Position numbers and translations under genes: made by a program. A DNA stretch of 64,000 nucleotides, from NCBI GenBank assembly GCA_022113835.1, contig JAILWY010000001.1:9672001-9736000 (forward strand), given 5' to 3'. Source of the stretch: Atopsyche davidsoni (Eukaryota; Arthropoda; Insecta; Trichoptera; Hydrobiosidae). Shown one piece after another: positions 1 to 13,000 of this stretch (positions are counted from its first letter, which is position 1; each line of letters opens with the position of its first letter). The notes under the pieces were generated by a model. It saw nothing but the letters and a program-made list of their open reading frames with translations, was not told the DNA's origin and ran no database searches.

Positions 1-3000
1 AGTTAAACTGTATACAAAAAACTTCAATACAAAAAACTGTCCCAACTCCTTAGCGAAACTATTATGAGCCAGTTTTTGCAATGTTTGCAAAAAAGCTCAT
101 AAGTGCTCAGATCAAATATATACCTAACCACACCAAACTGGATTAAGGCAAATAGAGGCAGCTGCGATTACAATGCAGGGATTTTTTTAAATCTTTTTAC
201 AATTGCCTCAATCAATAGCCACATTTCCTTTGTGCACACTTCGTGACCTTCGCGTCGACCTTACATTAGAATGTGGGCATATCAGAACTCGGCTGTGTTC
301 ATATTTATCCAACGTTAACTATCAGTAATTACAAAGAACGGACAGCTGGGGGGCAAAAAATATATAGTGCAAGAATACTCGCTAATAGACGTTCAAGGAA
401 AAATAACAGCAGAGTTAACGATCGCGATTCGGCCTCATGTATCTGCCGTGTATTCTGGATTGTTCGTAAAAAAATAAAATGCTTACAATTAATAAACACG
501 TAAAGTCGAATCGATGATCTTAGATGTAAATTAAAAATAAAAATGCCCATAACACAAATCGATTAAATATTTTTTGCACGAAGCTCTACTCGTGGGAGTT
601 AGATCCTATGCGGTGATCCTATGATTTCGTTTACATTACAGTTAAAAATTTTTATGACAAATCCTGAAGAAATATAACATAACGCTCATGAAATATAAAC
701 ATATCACATATTCATAAGGAATCTCAATATAATGTGATTTCTTGGTTCCAACTCATAAATGCACATTTTCTCTGTAGCATGTATGTATTTTATTAAATTT
801 TAAAATTTAGGTTTACTTTATAACTTTGGTTCAATTGGTATAATCTAAGCACCTGGCGATTTAATTTAGAACAAACACATATAATATATGCAACTGGACT
901 TTACCCGGAAATTCCTGCAATATAGTGAGCTTATGAAGAGATGTGTTTTTTTGTTGGCTCACCACAACAGCCGGCAAGTAACATATTTATGATATGCAAT
1001 TACAGGAAAGCAATTAATTATTCAAAAATGTGTTATAAATAGATCCTTAATCCGTTCTGGAAATAACTATACGAATTCATAAAGAGTTGATTACTCATAT
1101 TTATAAAGAGTTTTTGTTATTTATGGGGAGGATCAAAGATCAATAATGAGCCTACCTTTATGTGTAACTTTATAATGAATATGATGTTTTTTTTCTTTAC
1201 CTACTCTAGTTCTTATAATAAAAACCATTCAAGGACAGATACATTTGGTCTTTATCGTCCTTTTTTATTCATGCAATATGTAATTAAGGAAACATTTTTT
1301 TTACTACAAGAAACATATGACGATTTAGGTATTTAAAATAAATTATCTATGGGTAAACTAAGCTTAGATCACTCTTTAAACTTTACTTTAATTAAGATAA
1401 AGTATAATTTAATAGGGGTTTTATGTTTTTTTACATGTTCAATAACTTTTTCACATTTTCATGTAGAAATTCCTTACCACTCTCCCCGTTCTGTTGCATT
1501 TTTTATTTGCATGGCTGCCATTCTGAATCCTGAGCGTATCTAATGGATCGGTAATGCCTTAGTGGAATTGGAATGATTGTGGAGGGATGGGTGCTAGAAG
1601 TAGCTTGTAGAGGTGGGGGGCTCCTGCTATTTTTTTCTGCAGCCTGATGCAAAAGGAATATCAAATCTAAATGTCAGAGCTATGTAGGAAATGTTTGTAT
1701 TTTAATGCTATTGGGCAGCAGCAATACGCAGACCTTTCCTTCGAATATAAAACTGCGGTGTAAAAGAATCCGGAGACCCACTATTCTCCCTAAGGAAACC
1801 ATGTACAAAAAATAATAATTCATTGTTTTATAACTAGGTGACATCGTACCGATGTGATGTATTTAGAGTAGAGTGTAAAATAAAAGTAAAAACTTAAATC
1901 CGTAGTAAATTGTTTATTGGGGGAAGGATGTAAATTTGAATCACTATAATAAAATACGAATAAACAGAGCTTTATTTTAATAACAATATTATGTACAAAT
2001 ACAATAATGTATTCACAAGTATCAACATTTACTGTTGTTTATTCTAGCCAATACATAATATTTTATTATAAGAAGTCTAAAAGCAGAAGAAGTTATTTCT
2101 AGTTAATTCTTCTTTTAATTTTAATTTCCCACTTAATTTTATAATATAAATAAATTGCACAACAAGTAGTTTATCAAAATCTACTTCAGTCAATATAACA
2201 CTATTTTATTCTTGTAAAAAGTTTGGTCGTAGGATTAGTCATAATTAACATATTATAAATAATTACTATCCACCTTATAGTTCCATCTTAAAAATAATCT
2301 AATAGTATCAGATAAATATATTAATTGAGAATAACTCCAAATATTTTATTTTCATTCTAGTAAAAAAAGATTAAATATCCATGAAAACCTATAACCTATT
2401 TTTAAAGAAAACATTAAATTCAATATACGTTTTCTATTAAGAGTACACTACAATTTTTTTTAATCAACAGAACACAATGGTATCAATCCAAAATATACAA
2501 CCCCATTTGCTCAGAATGGCTTAGTCATTTTAATATCTGCACGACGACCTTTAACCTTTAACGAGTAGAAGTTCAACGTCAGACCATTTTTACTTAATAT
2601 TTATGTTTGTCTATTTTCAGTTGCAAAAATATTCATTATAGTACATGTACTTATTGTACAAACAAACAACTAATATTTAAATTAAAAATATTTAGATAGC
2701 AATGAAAATTCAAAAATCTTACATAATATACAAAGTAGTAGGCTATTAAAAACATACATACCAAAGCGTTTACTTAATAAGTATTAACACAAATGACTGA
2801 TTACAAGAATAAAATATGTTTTTTATTGATTATTCAATATTGCATAAGGGCTTAGTCTATTTTATAATAAATATTTTCGAAGGAGACAATATTCCTAGTT
2901 GAAATTGTACAAGTACAAAGTTTTATGAATCACTAGCTTTAAAAATATTTTATGTTTATCTAATAGAAAAACATAAATAATTAAAGCAGTTTAGGTAAAC

Positions 3001-3679
3001 TAGATTATACCTACTACTTTTAAAATATATATACAATTATACATAGTACTTTTTTATGTCTCAATCCATTATAATAGTGAGTTTAAACTATTTCATTTCA
3101 CGTGCTAAAATGGCACATGGAAGATTACAATTTCTATTTGCAGCATTTCAATATAAAATATTAAAACTAAAATAAATAAGCAGAATGTATTCTTAAGAAT
3201 AAAAAGAATTAAATAAGGTTTTAAAATCTTAGGACATTGTGCAATGTAGGAAAAGCTAAAAATGTAGAATCTGAGAATGAGATTTCTATATCGTAATTTT
3301 TAGGGAATATTATCATTAAAGGGCATTTCATATTTATTTTATAAGTACCTAACTAGCTCAAAGACTAGGAAACAATAAAAAATACTTAATTGGTTAATTT
3401 TAAAGTTTAAAAAAAAGTAATTAAAAATACTCAAGTAATCTGCAACAAGATATGTCAATACACATTTATTTATTGTATTCACAACCATCACTAAACAACA
3501 GTCCAATATCAGTTCACTTATTTCTGCATAAATAAAATCTTATAAAGTCTTATTTTATGCCACAAATCATTCTGTTCAATTCAATTTCCAATATATGTAG
3601 ATTTAATATATTTTTTTAATTATTCAAGATGAATTTTATCACTTTAAATTTTATCAATATATAGGAAAAATAGGCAATA
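1..3679. other. AT-rich flank downstream of the mucin-like gene
   Basis: No convincing exon is visible on either strand. Open frames of 60-80 codons here are AT-driven and lack coding character. Some of this may be 3' UTR. A 17-bp word at 1509-1525 recurs at 41043-41059. Confidence 0.6.
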
Positions 3680-3685
3680 TTTATT
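3680..3685 (-). terminator. Candidate polyadenylation signal AATAAA for the mucin-like gene
   Basis: An AATAAA hexamer on the minus strand lies 248 nt past the stop codon. The flanks are AT-rich and further AATAAA-like words occur nearby by chance, so the exact 3' end is uncertain. Confidence 0.35.
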
Positions 3686-3933
3686 TATCAATAAAACCAA
3701 TATTAAGTACAAATCCTAAAAATTTAACCAAAAAGAAGTATTTTTGCTATCAAATTTTCAATATTCAATATCCAAACAAAGGTAGATACCTCTTGAGTAT
3801 CTATCATATAATACCTTTTGATAGGTCACTATATACTTGGGGGATGGCAAAATCATTAATAGCTGATATTTAATGCAGCCAAGTTTTCATTATCATAATG
3901 TTAAAATAATGTAAAAGATCCCCAACGCTTTCA

Positions 3934-4011
3934 TCAGCCTGAACCGCTGTAGTAATTCCCAGCAACTTGCTGACCGCTCCTGAATACACTTTGGAAAGTC
4001 TGGGCAGCCCC
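3934..4011 (-). CDS. Mucin-like gene, terminal exon and stop codon (residues 2557-2581)
   Basis: This is the last coding exon: 25 codons plus TGA. The acceptor is GATCTTTAG before GGG GCT GCC. The peptide reads GAAQTFQSVFRSGQQVAGNY and ends YSGSG. It continues the Ala/Gln/Phe helix of the preceding exon (GAAIQ joined to GAAQTFQSVF), which is the main reason to accept both short exons. A different frame is open over the same DNA but does not join the upstream exon. A possible polyadenylation signal lies about 250 nt downstream. Confidence 0.82.
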   Translation of the reverse strand, partial: GAAQTFQSVFRSGQQVAGNYYSGSG

Positions 4012-7000
4012 CTAAAGATCAAAACAAAGTTCAACAAAATTCTCCGAAAAATTTTATATTTTCTAATACTACAAAAGATCAGTGAGATGATATACATAAA
4101 TTGAATCAAATGATGATCTCGTTGAAAAATGGCATTTAAAAAATATTATGGTTTTCAATTAGCTCTTTTCTATTGCTTTACAGTTAATAGTATTAAACTT
4201 TTAGATACTCGTAATGCGGAATACTTTTTATAGACGGAAGTAAGCTAGTTTCCTTACATTATAAGACAGGAATTGAACTTGTGAAGTGTTAACACCTTAT
4301 GTTATTATTCAAATACCTAGGCACATCGAAATCATCATAATTGAAAAGCTAATATCAACATCCAGTTTTATTTGGTCTTTATTAGAGATGTATTTTAAAA
4401 AGTAAGAGCTCAGTAATTATTTCACGTGAGCGTGGAGAATGTACAGGAAGATGTTTATAATAAAATATTAAAGTTATCTACTGGATGTTTCCATTAACCG
4501 GTAGCAGATTGTATTTGGGTAGGAATCATTTTCTTTAATTGGTGATGTAGGCGTTCATAATAAAACTATAATTAAAAAAGTTGTATACAAATAAGATGTG
4601 CAATAGAATTAAAAATAAATTTTATTTGAATTCTGTTTTAAATGAACCAGCTCAATTTCATATTATTGTTATGGGTAAATTGAAAGGCACATTGCAAAAA
4701 GCCCCTAACTAGAAAGTACTGCTAATTTAGGAAGAAGTGATAGATAGAAAACGTCCATAAGAAGAAAAAAACAAAATGAACCTGAATGGCTGCTCCTAAG
4801 AATTGTGAGAACGCTCTGGTAACATTAATGGCCGCTGTAACTAGTTGACCTCTACCCTGGCCATCCACAGGTGAATCGACTACTTGTGGAGGAGGCAGAG
4901 GTACCTAATAAACAAATATATCCAATTCTGAAACTGCAATATTATGCAAACGTGCATAAATTAGCACATATTAATTTTTAACAAATATTTACAAAGGTAT
5001 TTAAATAGGGCAGGTATTATTTATATAAGGACGATATGTACATTTCTTATGTTTGATGATTATTATATTTTTTAAATCCATCGCCTACCTACACCACAAA
5101 TATACCCAATGAATTATGATCCCTAAATGAAAAATACTATATAATTTATTTTCCACCAGACCTTTCCACCGTTTCTTTCCAAATTATACCTATTTTGATA
5201 AAATAGATGTTAGTATAAATACATGAATTAATTATAGATAAAGCTTTTGGTTTTTTTAATTGAAATGTACTGCTTTTATCTCCTAATTTATTTATATTTA
5301 TGGAAACCAATACTAAATTAATTCATAGACCCTTGTATTGTCACCTTATAGAATATTTGGTATAATAAGTAATTATCATTACCAGGGCCTTTTAATACAC
5401 ACCATATAATGTAAATATTAATAATGCAAATTTTGATATGTTGTACAAAATAAGTGATAGGAAAAATGTCACATTGATCAAGTAAAGGTCAATGGCATAA
5501 CTCTCATGGACAACTAGCACCCTGGACTGAAAAAAAATGTAGGTGTGTTAAGCACATTGAATCAATTTATTATAAAATATATTTTTTTAAATTATTTACA
5601 AAAAACATTAAAGTATTATTCATTGAATTCCCATGACACCAAAAAATTATAGAATAAATTTATAAATATTAATATAAAATTAAAAAATATTATATTACAT
5701 TTTCTAAATTTTATTGCCATATGCTTAAATTTTCTTTTGATCATAAATTTAAAATTTTACTCACCCATTTACATTTTGTCATTCCCAAAATTACTTATGG
5801 TAAAGAAATATCAAATATACACTTGGAATATCACGATCATAATATTTTTCAACATTATTAATGAAAAATGTGTTGGATTTCTTATGATTATGTCGAGAAA
5901 TGTATGATTGTAATTTATTATATATCATGTAATGAAAAAGTGACAAAGATAAAAACATTCCACCTACCCGCGAACAAAATGTGATAATTGATAGAAAATG
6001 TAGAAGAAAGTTGTAATGCAAATACTAAAGTGACAATACAAGTGCTACTACTCTATCCGACTGACCCTATTTCCTGGTGTATCATCAGCATTGCCCAGGA
6101 AGGGGCCAGAGCCCAAAAAGAAGCTGCCGCCTCCTTGGGAGGACGGTTGGGAGGGCCGCGCAGGTCGCGAGCCACTGGGCCCCGCCGCGGTCTCTTGCCA
6201 CTGCTGCCACAGCCAGGACAGACCGTCAAGGATGGGTCGTGACTGGCGAGTCGGTGGGGGAGGCCGAGGAGTAGGCCTGCGAGTGGTCCGTGGTCGAGCT
6301 TTTGGTGTAACTACCACCTGATTCAGCAATGCCTATTTCAAAACAAGTTAGTATAAAATATATTTTTTTACTATTCATAAAATCTACGACATATGCTGAG
6401 CATACCAATTTTTTTACAGTAATAAGTAACAAAATACAGTAAAAAAAATAATGAAAGTAATAGAAATTATTGATAACTGGATTAAAATCAAATGGCAATC
6501 AACACTAGTTGAAATTTTAATTTAATGCTGAAATATCTTATATACAATATTGCTATCTAACTTACAGCCAATCTCAATTGCTCCTCTAAGCTATTTTGTG
6601 GAGTAGTTGGCCCAATTCCTCTCTCTTTCAAGAGAGCAGCCAAAATTGCATCATTAGTTTGTCCATACTCCGTGCTGAGCGATATAGGAGCGTTTGTAAC
6701 ATCTACGGGCTTGTCCGGTTGTCCTAAGAGTTTAGCCAAAGCTTTGTCCCCAGTGAGACCACTCAAATTGATTTTACTGGTTGAGGATTGTCCTCCATTT
6801 TGTAACTGCAGCAAGCTTTCAAGAAATTTTGCATCATTTTCTAATTGTTTCAGGTCATCTTGTATACGAGGAGTTGTAGTCTTTGTTGTAGTTGGAGCTG
6901 TGGTTGGTGCCGTAGTTGGTGCGGCTGCTGTTGTTGTAGTAGTCGTTGATGTTATAACTTTTCTTTCAGTTGTAGCAATTTTTTTACTGTCACGGAGAGA

Positions 7001-10000
7001 ATTAGGTCGGAGACTAGACGATAACTGTTTCAACAGTTGATTATTTGTTTCAATGTTATTCAATGGAGAAGGCGTGGCGAGTAAAGTCTGGAGTAATTTT
7101 AAATCAGACGGGTCAAAACCAATTTGCTGTTTTTGCACTGGATTTGGAGCAGGCTTTGTGCTGGTTGCTCTAGGAACATTTATTTTTGGCGTTGTTTGTC
7201 CTGTTAAACTCAATAAAGTCTGCAACAACTTGGCATCATTTTGAAAGGAAATCAAGTCATCTTGAATAGATTGAGTGCCTTTTGTATTAGATTGCTGTTT
7301 CAATAATGTAGAAAGATCAATATCATTTAAAACATTGGCTTGAATATTCTTATCTTTAGTATTCAATTGCTTGGGATTTCTAGTAGGAGTTTTTGGACGC
7401 ATCGTGGTAGTGGACGTAGTTGTTGTGGTGGTTGTTGTACTAGTAGTACTAGTTGTACTTGTACTAGAAGTTGAACTAGACTTTAGCTCTGCTAAGTTTC
7501 TATCCACAGCTAGTGCTATAATCCTATTAGCCAAAGACTGGTCATTATCATTAGGACGAGGAGTCACTAATTGTCGCTGTAAAAATATAATAAATTATTA
7601 TTTTACTGTAGTACACTATTACATATCATTGGAAAATATTTTATAATACATACCAAACTAGTTAGGAAAGCAATATCATCTTGAACAGAGTAAACACTTT
7701 TGTTTGGTGGAAGAGTTGCAGTGTCTGTTTTTCTAGTTGAAGGCGGCTTCTGCATTGGTGTAGTTGTAGGTGCCGCATTCGTAGTTGTAGTTACTGTAGT
7801 TGGCCTTCTTTGAGTTGTTGTAGTTACAGTTGTTGGCCTTCTTTGGGTAGTAGAAGTTACAGTTGTCGGTTTTCGCGTTGTCGTAGTTGTAACAGTTGTT
7901 GGTTTTGCTGTAGTTGTTGGTTTCTGTGTTGTGGTTGTGACTGTTGTTGGTCTTCTTTGAGTGGTAGTGGTTACAGTCGTTGGTCTTCTTTGAGTGGTAG
8001 TTGTAACAGTCGTTGGTCTTCTTTGTGTTGTAGTTGTGACTGTTGTAGGAATTACTCGAGCAGTTGTTGTTGGTTGCTCAGTTGTTGTAGTTGTAGTAGT
8101 AGGTTGTTCTGTGGTAGTAGTTGTAGTAGTAGGTTGCTCTGTGGTAGTAGTAGTTGTAGTGGTAGTTGTAGTAGTAGTAGTGGAAGTTGTAGGGGGTGGT
8201 TGAGTAATGATATCTTTGTCATTTCCAACTGTTTTTGAAATTGTGCTCTCCAATTTGGGATTTGGCTGATTACTACCAACGTTGTGTGTAGTATCTTTAT
8301 TGGGATCAGTTGTAGATCTGACGGATGCATTTTCAGTTGGACCATCATTAGCTAATTTAATTATTGTTATTCTTTGTATGTTGGATCCTTTCTCTGTGGT
8401 AGAATCTCCAGAAACTCCGCCGTTGTCCTTTGGCAAAATATCATTAGATATCGGTTTCCAACGAAAAACTGCATTTGAATTACCTTCCTGAGGCTTTTCA
8501 GTCCTTATTTGTTTTGTCTAGAAAAATAATTTAAAAAAATGTATTAACTCAATGTTATGGGTAAATTAACAATCTATAAATTTTGCTAAAGAATAAGTTT
8601 TTAAGACAATGGCTTGAAATCAAAATCAAGCATTGCTGTAATACATTTTTGTGATGATTACAAGTACTTACGTCAGGGTCTATATCGAGAGTTAGATATC
8701 TAGGTGTAGTGGTTGATGTAGAAGAGGTTGTTTTAAGCGTCTCTTCTTTTGTAGCAGCAGCCAAGCTGCTAAGTAAAATCTCTTCTACTTTTGGCAACTT
8801 AGAAGTTGTCAAAAGACTAGCCACATTGGACTCGGTAGAAGATGCTGGTAAATAAGTTTTTGGTGTAACGCTTAAATTCTGCGTATTTGTTTTAGGATCT
8901 TGGTCATTTTTTTCAAAACCATCCTGAAAATTTTAATTTAATGATGTTAGTTTAAAACATACATTTCATTCATTATAAACCCAACCCTTTATAATTCAAA
9001 CAAGCAATCAAATGTATTTCATCTCCAAGAAACCATCAATCTACTAAATAAAAAATGTTAAATGTATTATAATTTTAATATCATTTTAGATATTAAAAAG
9101 AGTTATTCAATTCTTTAGTTTTTAATAATTTAGTAGAACAATTTTTGTTTATTTTTGGGTTAACTAATTTTCATATTGGGTTAGGTTGATAACAAATTAT
9201 CATATTTTATTGGTAACTTATATCTAAAGTTATAATTTTATACAAACATTTTGCATTATAAAAATTATTACGGTTAAACATGAAGAGTTTGTTATATGTT
9301 AATCAATAATTACATATTTACACCATTTCCACTAACTACAACCAAGCAAGATGTATAGCGAGGCATTCGTGCTGAAAAAGACACAAGTACCATTATCTGA
9401 GTGTTATTTACAGCGTCCATCGATTGATTGTTTGGGTCAGAATTTTGATGAATATCTGGACTCATGGTAAAGTTGTTTTGAGTTATTTCATTAGTGGAAA
9501 TGTCATCCGAATTGTTATTTATCGGTTTGATTGAATCAGGATTACTGTACACAGGGCTGAATGGGTCTTTCAGACTTCGAGGTTCGATTGGCAGAATGTC
9601 GATATGCTGTTTTACAGCCGGCACATTAGTTCCATTGGGGAATTTCCTGATTATTGTGTTATTTGGTAGAAATCCAAATATGATGAAAGGACTCGCTTCT
9701 GTTAATGTCTCCAATTGGTTATCATTGGGATTTTTACGTACCACTGTATTGTTTGGTAGAACTCCGTATATGAAATAATCCTTTTTGGGTGGAGTTTTGG
9801 TGGTGGAGCTCATTGTTCCAGGGGGAGCTATGGGCAATCTGTTTACAAATCTTGCCAGGGAGGATTGAGTGTTGCCGGGTGGCTTATTTCTCCACGCAGT
9901 CGGGAAAGGAGGAATCCATTGATAAGGGGTAGTTACTAATGTTTTCAATGTTGTTGTATCTACTAGTAGGGGCAATAAGCTATCAGTTGTGTTGGATTGA

Positions 10001-13000
10001 GGTACTTCAGTAGTGGATTCTAAATCAATGATTGTCGTCATGTCTTCTGGTAATTCGGAAGTTACTGGTAGTATAATTGAATCAATTAACATATCGATTG
10101 AGAATGAATCTGCTGAATCTGTATTAGTTGTCGATTCAAATGATATTGGTGAAGTTAATGTTGTTGATTCAAACATATTTTGGTTATTGAATGATGTTAT
10201 ATCTGATTGTATGGTGGAAATAAATGTGCTCGATTCAAGACTTGATGTTGTTAAATCTATCATCATGGAAGGAGTAGAGATGGTGGACTCTATTGATCTA
10301 TCTGTCATGGGAATACCTTTTGTGATTGGCAAAGAAGACGTTGTTAGAGAATTCAAAGTAGTCGATATTGTAACTTGATTGTCTTCTGCATTAGTAGATG
10401 ATATTGTTGTACTAGTTGTCATTTCAATACTATCCTGTGGGCTGTCAGATTTTTCTGTTGTTTCGGTTTTTGGCATGTTTGTAATCGTCGATTCATACTG
10501 AGTTTGTTCTTCATTATTGAATCTACTTTCTATATTGCTAGTAAATTCAGTCGAGGGTTTGTCTGTCAAAACAACTGATCCAGGAAGCATGAGCTTTTCA
10601 AGGCTCTCAATATCATTTTGAATAATGAGAGCATTTATGTCTCTTAGCAATTTAGCCCAGCGAGATATGCCTGGTACTTGAGTCGTGATGGCCAAAGAAG
10701 CGCTAGATGAGGGTGAAGCCATAGTGTTAGTTGTGGTTAGTGCTTCTGTACTCGATACTACTTCAGGGAGACTTGTTTCTGATTGTTCTGTCACAGGAAG
10801 TGATTCAGTTGTTGGGGATAATGTTATCATATCTAACTGGTTTATTGTACTTTCTACACTTTTTAGTGTAGTCGATTCTAATGAAGATGTCACATTTAAT
10901 GAGTCTGTAGTTGAATCAACAACAAAACTATTTTCTCTTGCATTACTTCGAGTTGTTATTTCACTATTACTATCTGTTGAGATGATATCACCGTTTATCA
11001 TTCGAGAGCTTATAAATGTAAGATTGTCCAAAATATTTTCCACTAAAATTTGGGACATGAATTGTTTAGTTGTTGATTCAATATTGCTGTCAGTACTTGT
11101 AATGTCATAAGAAAGAGTTGATGATTCAGTAAATTCAATCTGTGGGGAAATTTTTTCACTATCAATAATTGTTGTCATGTCTAATGTTGTTGAACTAACA
11201 GTATTTACTTCAGATATAGTATCCGTTTGTACAGTCATCTCAGTACTATTTTGATTTAAAGACACTATTTCTGAATTCTCAGGTGTAATAGATAGATTTG
11301 CCAAAGAGGAATCAGAACTTGTTTGCTCAGTGCACGGTGTGAAAACAGGTGATGTGAAAGTGTAAGGCTCTGTTGAGGTTGAAGTTGTAGTAGTGGGTTG
11401 AGTGGTAGAAAAGAGTACAATTGTGGCAAGTGGTTTTCTATCAATAACAGGTAGAATTGAAGAAGACGGTGTATCTGGTAAAGGTATGTCAGTGGACGAA
11501 GGTAGTTCAGAAGTAGACGAGGGTAATTCAGAAGTGGATAAAGAGGGAGGGTCATTTGGATTCTGAGAAGAGGAAGTTACAGATAGAAAATCATTTGCGC
11601 TCATGGTTGACATTGTCGTAGGATCCATTTCTGCTTCCGGAGAAGTCTGTACAGGCTTATTAGTGGATGTTACCTGAGAAGTTTCACTCTCAGACTGTAC
11701 AGTTAGGATAACTTCTGAAGAGTCACTGCGTCTTAATGAAGTCGCACTTGTACTACTTTTACTTGCTTCTGTTGTACTCACTCCGATGATATTATCAATG
11801 GTTGATATTGTTTCTTCAATTATGGGCGGTTTAGGTGTGGTTGAAGAAATACTAGGAGTAGGTTTTGGTGTGGATGTTAATATATCAGCTAAAGCGTCAA
11901 ATATTGACACCGTGACTGATGGTGAGTGATTGGAAGTTTCCACGTTGATTAATCTTGAAGCTGTGACAGTTTCCGAGAGTATCAAACTGTCAGATGCAGG
12001 AGTGCTTCGTGGTTGACTGAATGATATTACTTGAATATCAGGATAGATATTAATTTCTTCCTCTATATCCTGTAATGAAAGATGAGCTTGTGCCTTTATA
12101 AGAAAGTCATAGAAATGAAATTAAAAACAGAATGGAAAAAAGGAAAATCTTAGAGGGACAAGTAAATATAATGTGATAGATTAATCTATATTTCTCAACT
12201 AATAGGTCAAACAATTTACTAATAATAATACCAAAGCCTCTTTATTGATTGATATAACAAATTTATGACAGAAAATTAAATAAAATGTTAATCAGAAAGA
12301 ACTAAATAACAGCTAACTAAGTCATACATCTACAACTCTGATTAACAAACCAAAAAAAATAGTGGTTGAAATATTGATTAAACTTAATATTATTTACTAT
12401 CATAGTGGTTTTTTACATTTTTTTTAAATATTAGAGTACACATGAAAACAAGTAATGTTGGATTAAATTTTAATTTATAATAATAAGTTATGTTGTGATA
12501 GTTGTTGCAGAAGGGATTATTTTCTTTGAAATGGTGAAAGTTAACAAAATAACAATTTAATTAAGTATTTGTCAACAATACCTATGTAGAAAATTTTCAA
12601 AAAAATTTATCTAATCTAAGCAACTTCTTAGAGACTAAATTATGCATTTATATTTTCATATATTTCATTGTTGATGGCTTCTGATACCTACGTAACTGTT
12701 CATTTATAATTCATACACAAAAGGCCTTAATTTTTATTGATTATCCAGAATTTGGCACATTATCAGCGATTAACAATCAAAATTTTATATCTACTTAAAA
12801 TTAAAATATAATATCACTTTAGTCAGTCAAAATACAATATAGAGTATTAAGCAACTACGTAAATGATTAAGTGAAGATTATAATGAAGCACTTGTTACTA
12901 ATGAACTAAGGAGAGTCACTGTGAGAATGTATTCCGTAGTCGGTAGTCGGGTGAGAGGAGCGAATGATCTGATGGTGAGACTTTCCCTGCAAGCGACCGT

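Noticed and set aside
3870..4109. A 79-codon minus frame over the terminal exon
   Set aside because: It is a different frame from the one that joins the penultimate exon; the spliced frame gives a continuous Ala/Gln helix.
6672..8491. Plus-strand open frames of 60-140 codons rich in Val, Ser and Cys
   Set aside because: They are antisense shadows of the Thr-rich mucin exons; Thr codons read as Val/Cys/Ser runs on the opposite strand. The minus strand has matching splice sites.
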